Shown: positions 25,291 through 32,758, counted from the stretch's first letter. The stretch: 64,000 nucleotides of DNA from JABWCQ01 sp964530625 (GCA_964530625.1 CAZHAK010000009.1:1-64000); one strand, 5' to 3'. Notes: a model not told the origin generated them from the letters alone. Numbers and translations are program-made.

Positions 25291-25312
25291 TCGTTGCTTC
25301 AACTACCTTTCG

Positions 25313-26098
25313 CTATATCCCGCACTCCGCGGTGCAAGTTTCTAGATACCGGAATAATCCCGAAACCGATCCCGCACTATTGCCGTTTCGATCTACAACA
25401 AACAATCTCCACCCATAGAAGATCGTTCCGTTACTGTCTGACGGAACGAAGTTTTGATTGACTACGACCGTAGTATCTGAGGGATTAATGTCACTAATGG
25501 TTAATGACGGCACCAGATCGAAATTCAAAAAATAGAACTTAATCTCTAACTCCCTTGCCTGGCCAGAGCCTGTCCAGCGATTCCAACTGAAATTTCTATA
25601 GTCGGGGCAAATGCACTGAGAAATACTGTTCGGCCAGTTGATCGTCGGATAGTCGCGGAACAGTGAGGGAAAGCGCACCGTATCTTCTGCAAATGCGTTG
25701 GAATCATCCGAGACACTCACCTTGACGAGACTGCCGACAAAGCGTTCAACCGCTGAATCCAATTCTGTTTCCTGCTTTGTAAGGATCCATAGAGTATCCA
25801 CCGGATCGTAAGCAAGGTGTCCAAAGTATAGCTGGTTAATTGTAGCGACTACGTTGCCGATACGAAGGTTGCTGTCCGTGTCCGAAATCCTCGCTTTGAT
25901 CGTTACTCCACACTGGTCTTCCGTCGGGAAGTTGACGCAATTCGTATTTACGACCAAACCATTGATTTGAGGTGGCCTATTCGAGACGGGTGGTTCCACA
26001 TAAACCGGCGAATTCGGATCAAACGGATTGGATCGATCAGGAGTCCAATTGCAGCCCGCAATCAGAGTTACCATCCAGAGTATTGAAAGAGTTCGCAT
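25313..26098 (-). CDS. Secreted lipoprotein of unknown function
   Basis: This predicted lipoprotein of 261 residues begins MRTLSILWMVTLIAGC. The lipobox LIAGC places the lipidated cysteine at residue 16 and is followed by the phrase DRSNPFDPNSP, which recurs in lipoproteins of FCB-group bacteria. The rest looks like beta-sandwich modules (about two, roughly residues 45-140 and 150-255) and contains several cysteines (CVNFPTEDQC, CICPDY, CTAEC). I choose the ATG at 26098 because the upstream in-frame start would overlap a possible -10 box. No enzymatic motif is recognised. It is separated from the preceding gene by a strong terminator. Confidence 0.7.
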   Translation of the reverse strand: MRTLSILWMVTLIAGCNWTPDRSNPFDPNSPVYVEPPVSNRPPQINGLVVNTNCVNFPTEDQCGVTIKARISDTDSNLRIGNVVATINQLYFGHLAYDPVDTLWILTKQETELDSAVERFVGSLVKVSVSDDSNAFAEDTVRFPSLFRDYPTINWPNSISQCICPDYRNFSWNRWTGSGQARELEIKFYFLNFDLVPSLTISDINPSDTTVVVNQNFVPSDSNGTIFYGWRLFVVDRNGNSAGSVSGLFRYLETCTAECGI

Positions 26099-26105
26099 AT
26101 GTGAA

Positions 26106-26132
26106 GTTATAGACAATTTGCGCGCAAGTCAA
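26106..26132 (-). promoter_or_regulatory. Weak candidate promoter of the lipoprotein gene
   Basis: On the minus strand TTGACT (26132-26127) and TATAAC (26111-26106) are separated by only 15 bp, shorter than ideal. If it is used, the message would be nearly leaderless. It sits between the terminator at 26172-26205 and the ATG at 26098, so a promoter somewhere here is needed. Confidence 0.35.
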
Positions 26133-26171
26133 GAGATTGCGCACTCTTTGTGCACAATTTTCTGAGATACA

Positions 26172-26205
26172 CAAAAAGGGTTGTTAGACTTCCTAACAAC
26201 CCTTT
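26172..26205 (-). terminator. Intrinsic terminator of the 26224-27849 gene
   Basis: A 13-bp perfect stem (AAAGGGTTGTTAG with CTAACAACCCTTT) around a 5-nt loop is followed on the minus strand by a T-run. It starts 19 bp after the gene's stop codon. Confidence 0.9.
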
Positions 26206-26223
26206 GGAATTTTTTGTTTTCTA

Positions 26224-27849
26224 TTACTTTACAAGAAGTAGACGCTGACTGCCAATGATTTCGTCATTCAACTCGGCTTGTGCCAAGTATGTACCGGAGG
26301 ACAGTCCAAATGCATTGAAGTGCACATTTTGCAATCCTGCCGACGAAACGCTTTGCACAGATTCGAAAACAATTCGTCCTAAAACATCCCAGACAGTGAC
26401 TCGAAGCAAACCTGCGTGCGCCAATTCAATGGGGATAACCGTTGTTGGATTGAATGGATTCGGATACGCCGCACCCAGCACAGATGTCTTGACCAGCTCA
26501 GGCAAATCGCCGACCTGTGTTCCCTGCTGATGATAATAGTAGCGCCCGATATCAAGACGGGTGTTGTCCGGATCCATGCCCAACTCTGGATCACCCCTAT
26601 CAATACACGGTGAGATCTCAGTAAGCGAGAAAAATGCTCCGATTTCTTCGCGCGTGTCCCACTCGCCCCACTCGCCGATCATCGCAAAGCGAGGATTAGC
26701 TGTCCAAACTGAGTCACCGATGTTGACTTCAGTATCGTCAAGAGTAACCCGTGATATCATTTGATGGTCACTCAAGGGACTGGGACGGTTGCTAACTGTG
26801 GCGCCCGAAATCGTCCACTTAATCAGATAGTCTGCGTCAATTCTACCTGCGCTACTCGTATTAAAATAGATGTCCGTCGGCCTGCCCATCACTGTCGTCG
26901 TCGAGTTGATACGGATGTAAGCAGTCCGTGTAGCGAAGAAGCAGCTCGACAGATGCCCTTCAGCACCGCGAACCGTGATCGTCATCCTCGATACGTCAAG
27001 GTCGCCGTCCACTTCGTTCAATACTCCGATCGCAAGCTTGGTCGTGCTCTCAGCATATACTGTCGCCTGGTCCAACTCCCACATCTGGTCACCGAATTCA
27101 GGCGTGTTGCCAAACCGAACCCCTACGACTGTCAGAGGAGCGCGTACGGAAATGTCGTTACTTGATAAACAAATATTCGTGCTGTAATCCACCCACAACC
27201 CCGCCGTCATCGAAAATGGATCCGTCGGTTGTCCAGGCGTCAGAGCGGGAACTTCAGCCTTCAAATAGTTGTTTCGGAAAATGTTCCCTTGAGCAAACTC
27301 GCAATCTACCGATGCAAAACCGTCCAATCCGTTCAGCACCACAGTCTTTGAGTATAAATGGGTCGTCGTAAATTTATTATACTGTACATGCAACTCCCCG
27401 CCGTTGACGCGAAAGCTCGTTTCTGCGGCATTCAAGATGCAACCTCTCATATCGAGCCCTGCGTCGCTCACCTCGATACATTGCCTCGCGGTCCCGGCTT
27501 CCGTACTAAACTCGACGTACCTAAGCAAGTGCCAGCCTGTGCTCCCGTGCAAACGAATACCCCGCCAACCATCCATACTGTAAATATAAACATGTGCGGC
27601 GGCGTCGCCCTGCACCGTCAATACACCTTCCACTTCCAAGCGCCCCGAGCCTTCGAAAAAAATCCGGGTGTCACGCTCGATCAGCAAAACCTCGCCTGAC
27701 GGAACGAACACGCCCGGTGCTACAACAATCGAGTCGCCCTCGTGCCACTTGCCACTTATTGGCCCCGAAGGAATATAAACCACTCCGGCCGTGGCCAGAG
27801 AGGAAACGGTCATACACAGAAGTATCCACTTTATGTAGTGCATTCGCAT
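26224..27849 (-). CDS. Secreted right-handed beta-helix-like protein with C-terminal sorting domain
   Basis: This 541-residue protein has a signal peptide (WILLCMTVSSLATAG) and a long region of short beta-strand repeats resembling parallel beta-helix (right-handed pectate-lyase-like or choice-of-anchor) proteins. It ends with a sorting domain of about 80 residues: AAYPNPFNPTTVIPIEL, VWDVLGRIVF, then GLSSGTYLAQAEL and a basic last strand. That ending is the FlgD-Ig-like/Por-type sorting domain. No catalytic residues are evident. It has its own consensus promoter (27986-28014) and terminator, so it is monocistronic. Export across the outer membrane by a type IX-like route is inferred from the domain only. 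Confidence 0.8.
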   Translation of the reverse strand: MRMHYIKWILLCMTVSSLATAGVVYIPSGPISGKWHEGDSIVVAPGVFVPSGEVLLIERDTRIFFEGSGRLEVEGVLTVQGDAAAHVYIYSMDGWRGIRLHGSTGWHLLRYVEFSTEAGTARQCIEVSDAGLDMRGCILNAAETSFRVNGGELHVQYNKFTTTHLYSKTVVLNGLDGFASVDCEFAQGNIFRNNYLKAEVPALTPGQPTDPFSMTAGLWVDYSTNICLSSNDISVRAPLTVVGVRFGNTPEFGDQMWELDQATVYAESTTKLAIGVLNEVDGDLDVSRMTITVRGAEGHLSSCFFATRTAYIRINSTTTVMGRPTDIYFNTSSAGRIDADYLIKWTISGATVSNRPSPLSDHQMISRVTLDDTEVNIGDSVWTANPRFAMIGEWGEWDTREEIGAFFSLTEISPCIDRGDPELGMDPDNTRLDIGRYYYHQQGTQVGDLPELVKTSVLGAAYPNPFNPTTVIPIELAHAGLLRVTVWDVLGRIVFESVQSVSSAGLQNVHFNAFGLSSGTYLAQAELNDEIIGSQRLLLVK

Positions 27850-27985
27850 AGCGAAATGTCCTATCTTAATTTGCGGCTCAAGTCCGTCAAATAGCGGTGT
27901 AACCTGCTGTTCTCATGTGATCTACGACTTCTCAGGCTCAGCTAAACTCCCTACTATCCCGTGTCTTTTCCACGGCTATACATAC

Positions 27986-28014
27986 AATATATGCGCCGAA
28001 CTAAGCAATGTCAA
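27986..28014 (-). promoter_or_regulatory. Consensus sigma-70-type promoter
   Basis: On the minus strand TTGACA (28014-28009), exactly 17 bp, then TATATT (27991-27986). Transcription would start near 27979, giving a 130-nt leader to the ATG at 27849. The leader contains a small hairpin (CCGTG/CACGG). No gene occupies 27850-28057. Confidence 0.8.
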
Positions 28015-28057
28015 ACACTATTGGCACATTTATTTATGAATATTCTGGCGGTTAAGT

Positions 28058-28279
28058 CTACTTATCTTTAAGCATTTCAATAACTTCGCTTGTCTCCGGA
28101 AAGCGATGTTCGCGTAACTTTGAGAAAAGGAGGCTTCCGTTCTTACGAATCTCAAAAGCACCTCCACCTGATGCGATCAACTCAGGCTCTGGAAATCCTT
28201 GTTTTTTCATGTGTTCAGCCAAACTGGCCGCCTTCGGTTCATAGCTTCATTGAACACAGTATTCAATTGACCATTTCAT
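28058..28279 (-). CDS. SelW-like (SelT/SelW/SelH, Rdx family) selenoprotein with in-frame TGA
   Basis: This 73-codon gene reads through a TGA at codon 11 (28249-28247). The N-terminus is MKWSIEYCVQ-U-SYEPKAASLAE, so the TGA falls exactly on the second redox position of the CxxC/CxxU motif that defines the Rdx thioredoxin-like family. The rest has the family's GGGAFEIRKNGSLLFSK strand pair and the RFPETSEVIEMLK tail, and it ends at TAG 28060-28058. An AAAGGAG ribosome site lies 6 nt before the ATG (28279). The SDR gene stops 28 bp upstream on the same strand. A short stem-loop just after the TGA (28216-28230) fits a bacterial SECIS element. A thiol/selenol redox role in the cytoplasm is known for the family; the partner is not. 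Ordinary gene callers break this gene at the TGA. Confidence 0.88.
28216..28230 (-). promoter_or_regulatory. Candidate bacterial SECIS stem-loop
   Basis: Within the coding sequence, CGGCC (28230-28226) pairs with GGCTG (28220-28216) around the loop AGTTT. That is five base pairs, one of them G-U. The loop begins 21 nt after the TGA and has G at its second position. Bacterial SECIS elements bind SelB and typically have an apical loop with an early G, about 16-37 nt from the UGA. Confidence 0.6.
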
Positions 28280-28307
28280 TGCTTTCTCCTTTGCTATTCT
28301 TCGAATC

Positions 28308-28988
28308 TCATTCTGCTGTGTCATTCCCAATCAAAACTCTATCTGGCCTCGTGTGTAGTGCAGAGCGAAGTCCGGCCACAATTTCCTCGCAGGTCAAGTC
28401 CCGCAAGCCCGAGGAGGTCGGCATTTGACCCAGAAAAACCTCGGTTACCGCGATCTTCTTACCCACTATTTCTTTTCTGAGTGCCGTCAAAAAAATCTTG
28501 AGCGATGCCTTACTCGCAGCGTAAGCTACGGGTTGATCATCCGGAGAGATTGCACTGGCGCTCGACAACACGATCGCGTGCCCCGATCCCAAACGCTGAA
28601 ACATCGGCTGAATCAATTGAAAACAATTGACGAACCCGAAAAAATTTGCCCCCATTACTCGCGACAACTCGCTTTCGGTCATTGTTGCGGCGCTCTCCGT
28701 TGACAATACACCGACGTTGTAAATCAGTCTATCCACTCGCGGAGACCACGCACTGAATTTCATCATTGCGTTCAAGACACTCTGAGAGTCGGTTACGTCC
28801 GCGACAAACATCTCACACTCGACACCCCATCCTTCCAACTTCTCCTTATAGCGAATGAGCAGATCTGCATTGCGAGACATCAGCGCGACACGCTCTCCCT
28901 CCCTCCCCATCTCCCGGGCAACGTCCAGCAAATCACCAGAGACTCCGACAATTAGTGTCGTCGGCTTATGGCTGGCTAAAGATTCCAT
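28308..28988 (-). CDS. Short-chain dehydrogenase/reductase (SDR family)
   Basis: This Rossmann-fold oxidoreductase of about 226 residues has the catalytic serine in VLSSASAIS and the YxxxK pair in YAASKAS. It also has the NVG motif equivalent to NNAG, and GQMPTS after the catalytic region. The nucleotide loop GVSGDLLDVA departs from TGxxxGIG and keeps only its first two glycines. The start is ambiguous: ATG 28988 (used here) or ATG 29006, both embedded in the end of the Wzi-like gene. It is followed 28 bp later by the selenoprotein gene, so the two are probably co-transcribed. The substrate is unknown. Confidence 0.83.
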   Translation of the reverse strand: MESLASHKPTTLIVGVSGDLLDVAREMGREGERVALMSRNADLLIRYKEKLEGWGVECEMFVADVTDSQSVLNAMMKFSAWSPRVDRLIYNVGVLSTESAATMTESELSRVMGANFFGFVNCFQLIQPMFQRLGSGHAIVLSSASAISPDDQPVAYAASKASLKIFLTALRKEIVGKKIAVTEVFLGQMPTSSGLRDLTCEEIVAGLRSALHTRPDRVLIGNDTAE

Positions 28989-30664
28989 CCGAACCCGGCT
29001 TTCCATTCCGTGCGGTCAGGAAGTCTGCTTTCGCTAATTTTGTTGAGTGCAAGCAGCAGATTCAAATTGGGAAGCACTTCATATCGTGCGCTCATCCCGA
29101 TGGATTCCGTCCGCTCAAACCTGCCGTCCAAAAACGGAAAGCTCTCTTTATTACCTTCGTAATTCCCGGATTGGATAGACCCCCCGACGTTTCTATCGTC
29201 TGTATTCGCTCCGTGATTTTGCCGTTCGTATCCGATGGATACGTAAAGCGGGTAGAACGTCCCACCTAACCTCAAGCTAATGAACTCGCTGTTCGGCTCG
29301 CGTGTGTAGCCCAACGGCGATGTCCAATGTGAGTATGTATTCACATCAAAAAAGTGCGAGTAGACAAAGGGCCGAATCTTGGTATACTCAAATCTTGCAT
29401 CGAATTTTTCCCAAAACTCTCGTGGAACAATTCCGTGCACACCTAAGGTATACGCATTCTTGCTATTGCCCGTACCTTTGAATAAATCTCCGACCTTCAC
29501 ATCATCCAGAAGAAACTCACCATAGAATTTCAGCCCCGGGGTCGGTCTCCACTTCCCATCAAATGACAACAGCAAATTGTCTTTGTCGTCGTTTGAGTGC
29601 TGCACACTATACAAAAAATTCAGTGGAGTCAGATACCCCAACTGCAACCCGCGATCTCCGTAAACCACAGCCTGCGAGAAAGCCAGTAAAACATTGTTTC
29701 GCGGCGAGACTTCAATCCGTTGTGCGGACAGATACTTCTGCGCATTGATTGTGCGCGGTCTGCCGTCCGGATTCGTATAGAGCGTATCCGCCGGAGTTAC
29801 AGACTCCAAAAACCCATGCAAAAATGTGTAGTTAACTCGAGAGAAATTCGCGTCAAGCCGAGCGTAATCAAACGGCGGAGCATAGTTATTCAGCAGCAAC
29901 CCTCCGAAATGCCCGGGACCCCACTTGTGTTTGCCGCGACCTGCGGAAACAGCCAGATTCTTTCCGTAGTATTGCAGAATAGATTCAGAAACGTCATAAG
30001 ATGCGCTGCCATCACCTTTCAATTCAATGGCCGCCCAACGATCCTCATACAAATCATCCCGCGATTCATACGGCCCATTCCCCGCCTCGGTGTTATCCCG
30101 AAAATCCACCATGCCGTAGAGCCTTGAGTTGTATCCCGCTTCAACGCGGAACCCGCCCGTAAACTTCGATAGTTTCCCGCGCTTGTCGTCCGTTTCGATT
30201 ATCTCAAAACTGTAAACGGGTTGGACGGAAAATGCGAAATGTTCCGGCTCTGATGAGTACGAATAGAAATGATACCCGTCGCGATACAATTGTTTTAACA
30301 TGATTGGCCACTCACCCTGCGGTCCTGCATCTGCTTCCGAGCCATTGCCGCGCAGAATCGCGCGCCCCGCAATTATACGACTGCGAGCGTTAAGTTGATT
30401 GCGATAGCGAATAGACTCACGACCGAATTCGTTCCAATGTCGTTTTGTGTTGCTCCATTCAATGAATGCGTTTGATACCAACCGGGGCCGGGTTACAGAC
30501 TTGACGCTAATGCTTGTCGCCGTCTCTATTCGTTCAAGGTAACTCTCGTAATTCTTGTCCGTCCACGAAAAATCCCGTGGACCATATGAGTTGGGAAGCT
30601 TCTGAGCGAAGGCAGCCAGCGCAGCGCAGCACAAAACAAGAATACAGGCATAGAGGCGTTTCAT
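28976..30664 (-). CDS. Capsule assembly Wzi family outer-membrane protein
   Basis: This 562-residue protein has a signal peptide (ILVLCCAALAAFAQ) and a predicted beta-barrel of the Wzi family. Recognisable parts are the GRGKHKWGPGHFGGLLLNNYAPPFDYARL stretch (~245-273) and alternating aromatic strands ending in WKAGFGWNL, a terminal-strand pattern typical of outer-membrane barrels. In E. coli, Wzi is an outer-membrane lectin that holds group 1 capsule at the surface; homologues in FCB bacteria are longer, as here. Capsule or exopolysaccharide attachment is inferred. It overlaps the downstream SDR gene by 13 bp and is preceded by a terminator, so it begins the Wzi-SDR-selenoprotein unit. Confidence 0.85.
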   Translation of the reverse strand: MKRLYACILVLCCAALAAFAQKLPNSYGPRDFSWTDKNYESYLERIETATSISVKSVTRPRLVSNAFIEWSNTKRHWNEFGRESIRYRNQLNARSRIIAGRAILRGNGSEADAGPQGEWPIMLKQLYRDGYHFYSYSSEPEHFAFSVQPVYSFEIIETDDKRGKLSKFTGGFRVEAGYNSRLYGMVDFRDNTEAGNGPYESRDDLYEDRWAAIELKGDGSASYDVSESILQYYGKNLAVSAGRGKHKWGPGHFGGLLLNNYAPPFDYARLDANFSRVNYTFLHGFLESVTPADTLYTNPDGRPRTINAQKYLSAQRIEVSPRNNVLLAFSQAVVYGDRGLQLGYLTPLNFLYSVQHSNDDKDNLLLSFDGKWRPTPGLKFYGEFLLDDVKVGDLFKGTGNSKNAYTLGVHGIVPREFWEKFDARFEYTKIRPFVYSHFFDVNTYSHWTSPLGYTREPNSEFISLRLGGTFYPLYVSIGYERQNHGANTDDRNVGGSIQSGNYEGNKESFPFLDGRFERTESIGMSARYEVLPNLNLLLALNKISESRLPDRTEWKAGFGWNL

Positions 30665-30716
30665 ACCCCCAATCTACCCATTCCCCCACCAAATTTCAAC
30701 ACTTTTCAAAAGAAAA

Positions 30717-30736
30717 GGGCCTCCAAGAGGAGGCCC
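30717..30736 (-). terminator. Intrinsic terminator after the Cys/His-rich protein gene
   Basis: On the minus strand GGGCCTCC-TCTT-GGAGGCCC is followed by TTTTCTTTT. The hairpin begins 37 bp past the stop of the 30774-31340 gene. Confidence 0.9.
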
Positions 30737-30773
30737 AAAACGAAAAACCGCCCCAGCTAAGGGCACGGCAAAA

Positions 30774-31340
30774 TTACTTCTTCTCGGACGTGTGCATCGC
30801 CTTAATCATCATGCCGTGCCGCTCTTCCGCGCTGGCCTTCATGACGTGGTTGGCACAACCCGCGCAGCACGCGTGCATCTTCATCCCGTCTTCCACGATA
30901 TAAGGTGTCTCGGCGTTCACCTCAAAGGACTGGCCGCAGGCGCAGGTCGCAATCGGGTGTCCGTCTTTCACCGTCACATTTGACGCCATTTCTTTGGCCG
31001 CGAACTTTTTATGCCACGCATCCATCCCGGCCGCCATTTCTTCCGCTGTCGCAGTTTTCATTTTTTCGGCACAATCGGGGCCACAAGCATACATCGTCAT
31101 CCCATGAACATCTGTGCTTGCAGTCTTATCAGTCACTTCAAATTCCTTCCCACAACCGCACATCGCCATCTTTTTGCCGTCTTTCGACATGTACACATTG
31201 TTCATCGCGTGCATCGTTCCCATCTGCACTTCACCGCTGGCAGTTTTGACAGCGTCTGCGCTGTGATCGTGGCCTTCGCCGGCAAACGCGGGCAACGCAA
31301 TCATCGCCAACATCAGCAGCATTCCCAGTGCTTTTCTCAT
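30774..31340 (-). CDS. Periplasmic Cys/His/Met-rich protein with two metal-binding-like repeats
   Basis: This 188-residue secreted protein has a signal peptide (MLLMLAMIALPAFA) and a histidine-rich mature start (GEGHDHSAD). Two copies of a unit of about 45 residues follow: CGCGKEFEVTDKTA..MTMYACGPDC and CACGQSFEVNAETP..MKMHACCAGC. Each holds a CxCGxxFEV arm and a C-x3-C arm, with many methionines and histidines around. The arrangement resembles YHS/TRASH-like soft-metal (copper or zinc) binding folds, but I cannot name the family. It is monocistronic, with a consensus promoter and its own terminator. Metal binding in the periplasm is inferred from residues only. Confidence 0.75.
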   Translation of the reverse strand: MRKALGMLLMLAMIALPAFAGEGHDHSADAVKTASGEVQMGTMHAMNNVYMSKDGKKMAMCGCGKEFEVTDKTASTDVHGMTMYACGPDCAEKMKTATAEEMAAGMDAWHKKFAAKEMASNVTVKDGHPIATCACGQSFEVNAETPYIVEDGMKMHACCAGCANHVMKASAEERHGMMIKAMHTSEKK

Positions 31341-31419
31341 ACTTTACCTCGTCTATGTTTTGTTACGGCGCTATGCTTTTTAAACGCGGGAATCGAACAC
31401 CCGTTCCCATACGACAACT

Positions 31420-31448
31420 AATATATTGATTTCTATAGCACTTGTCAA
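31420..31448 (-). promoter_or_regulatory. Consensus sigma-70-type promoter of the Cys/His-rich protein gene
   Basis: On the minus strand TTGACA (31448-31443), 17 bp, TATATT (31425-31420). The leader is about 73 nt, contains a CGGG/CCCG hairpin near its start, and ends with a GAGG ribosome site before the ATG at 31340. Confidence 0.8.
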
Positions 31449-31461
31449 GTTCCACAGCAAC

Positions 31462-31484
31462 AAAAAGGGCGGCCAAAGCCGCCC
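31462..31484 (-). terminator. Intrinsic terminator of the ECF sigma/anti-sigma operon
   Basis: On the minus strand GGGCGGC-TTTG-GCCGCCC is followed by TTTTTG, 23 bp after the anti-sigma gene stop and just upstream of the next gene's promoter. Confidence 0.9.
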
Positions 31485-31507
31485 AAAATGATCAGTTAAA
31501 GCCAAAT

Positions 31508-32008
31508 CTAAACTTCCGCGCCCCAACTTTCGTGCATCACAGCATACGCGACCCCCAATATCGCAACCGGAATCAGAGCCCCTAACAATATGAAAGGCTG
31601 ATCGGCAAAAAGCTGCGTCCCTAAAGTCGTGTCCAGCCAGCCCGCGCCCTGCGATATTTCACCGACTGCTCTGCCCCACAAATCCCGGCCCCAAACCACC
31701 GCGATGACCAGCAAACCGACCGCCGGAGCCAGACCCACGAGCCAGTCCAGCCATGTCGCAGTCTCCTTCTCCGGCAGCACAGCAGGTCTTGTTTTCCGCA
31801 AAACCGAGGCAGTAAAGTTTGCCGCAGGAGTTAGCTCAGGAACCGAAGCAAAGGCCGATTCCATTACAAACATTTGACGATAAGTTCTCGCCAACCGCGC
31901 GTTCGACTGCAAATCAAGATCAAACTGTGCCGCTTCCTGCGAGTCCATATCACCCTGCAGCCTGCGGCATACCCGCTCGATCATTGTGTCTTGAATTTTC
32001 CTGCTCAT
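31508..32008 (-). CDS. Predicted anti-sigma factor (membrane)
   Basis: This 166-residue protein is encoded directly after an ECF sigma factor with a 4-bp overlap. The N-terminal cytosolic part (IERVCRRLQGDMDSQEAAQFDLDLQSNARLARTY) has the shape of an anti-sigma domain. It lacks the HxxxCxxC zinc motif of the ZAS class. Two transmembrane helices follow (WLDWLVGLAPAVGLLVIAVV and FILLGALIPVAILGVAYAV). Position and topology support sequestering of the sigma factor at the membrane. No sensory domain is obvious, and the exported segment between the helices is short. Confidence 0.75.
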   Translation of the reverse strand: MSRKIQDTMIERVCRRLQGDMDSQEAAQFDLDLQSNARLARTYRQMFVMESAFASVPELTPAANFTASVLRKTRPAVLPEKETATWLDWLVGLAPAVGLLVIAVVWGRDLWGRAVGEISQGAGWLDTTLGTQLFADQPFILLGALIPVAILGVAYAVMHESWGAEV

Positions 32009-32592
32009 TCAAATGCCTCCGGACTATCTCCGAATAGTTGTTCACGAAGCCAGGCTTTCCCGCGAAACAAAAAACTCTTCACCGTTCCCACGGGCACGTC
32101 CATAATGTCTGAAATCTCATTATACGAAAGTTGCTTCAAGTAAAACAGTACTACCGCTGTCCGGTGCTTTTCCGGCATCTGCGGCAAAAGCCGGATCATC
32201 TGCTCTTTTAAAATGACTTCCTGACCATAGGGGTTCTCATCCTCATCCACAAACTGCGGGCCGCGCTCCACAACAGGGTCATCAATATCCAAGAACTGTG
32301 ATCTTGACCGTGCCGTCTTGCTTTCCGCTATCGCCAAGTTCAGGGCTATCCTGTAAATCCAAGTAGAGAGCTTGCAATCTCCGCGAAACGTGTGCAGCCC
32401 CTTCCAAACCCGGATAAAGACCTCTTGAGCCAAATCATCCGCATTCTCTATCTTTCCAGACATCCGCGCAACCAAATTCAGAACCATGCCCTTGTACTGG
32501 TCAATCAGTTCTGCAAAAGCCTGCTGATCCCCCGCCCGAATCCGCTCTACCAGCTGGAGGTCACGATCATCTGAAGGCGGAGTTGACACCAT
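32005..32592 (-). CDS. ECF-type RNA polymerase sigma factor
   Basis: This 195-residue sigma-70 family protein has only regions 2 and 4. Region 2 includes IDQYKGMVLNLVARM and the polymerase/-10 segment DDLAQEVFIRVWKGLHTFRGDCKLSTWIYRIALNLA. Region 4 (~130-180) includes MPEKHRTAVVLFYLKQLSYNEISDIMDVPVGTVKSFLFRGK, a helix-turn-helix for the -35 element. The linker of about 30 residues is acidic. It is co-transcribed with a membrane anti-sigma factor, so it answers to an envelope or extracellular signal. Its regulon is not identifiable here. Confidence 0.95.
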   Translation of the reverse strand: MVSTPPSDDRDLQLVERIRAGDQQAFAELIDQYKGMVLNLVARMSGKIENADDLAQEVFIRVWKGLHTFRGDCKLSTWIYRIALNLAIAESKTARSRSQFLDIDDPVVERGPQFVDEDENPYGQEVILKEQMIRLLPQMPEKHRTAVVLFYLKQLSYNEISDIMDVPVGTVKSFLFRGKAWLREQLFGDSPEAFE

Positions 32593-32758
32593 GTCCCCTG
32601 TTTATTAGAATTGAGAGGGCAATCCTGCCTAAGGTTGCAACATTCCGGATGCTTAAATGCTCTATCTTACCGAAAGGGACCTCTTTGGTGGGGATGCTCT
32701 TCAATTTGTGCCTGCCTGTTTAGGATTCCGGCAGTGCGTTAAGCTTAGGAGATACAAA

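Noticed and set aside
27850..28010. Riboswitch in the leader of the 26224-27849 gene
   Set aside because: A CTGAG core and AACAGCAGGTTACACC suggested TPP-like pieces, but the order and partner stems of the TPP or c-di-GMP classes are not present.
28247..28249. TGA in the Rdx gene as a simple nonsense mutation (pseudogene)
   Set aside because: Only one stop occurs, it falls exactly on the redox site of the family, both sides stay in one frame, and a SECIS-like stem follows. A pseudogene is possible but less likely.
28090..28428. Open frame of 112 codons on the plus strand across the selenoprotein and SDR genes
   Set aside because: It is antisense to two better-supported genes, has no ribosome site, and its translation shows no recognisable domain.
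31375..31412. tRNA-like T-arm (GGGTGTTCGATTCCCG) in the leader of the Cys/His-rich protein gene
   Set aside because: The T-stem does not pair in the proper 5-7-5 layout and there is no acceptor, D- or anticodon arm around it.
32593..32758. ECF autoregulatory promoter between the sigma factor and the divergent small gene
   Set aside because: A GGAAT-like -35 can be found on the minus strand, but no matching -10 at 16-17 bp, so no promoter is called.
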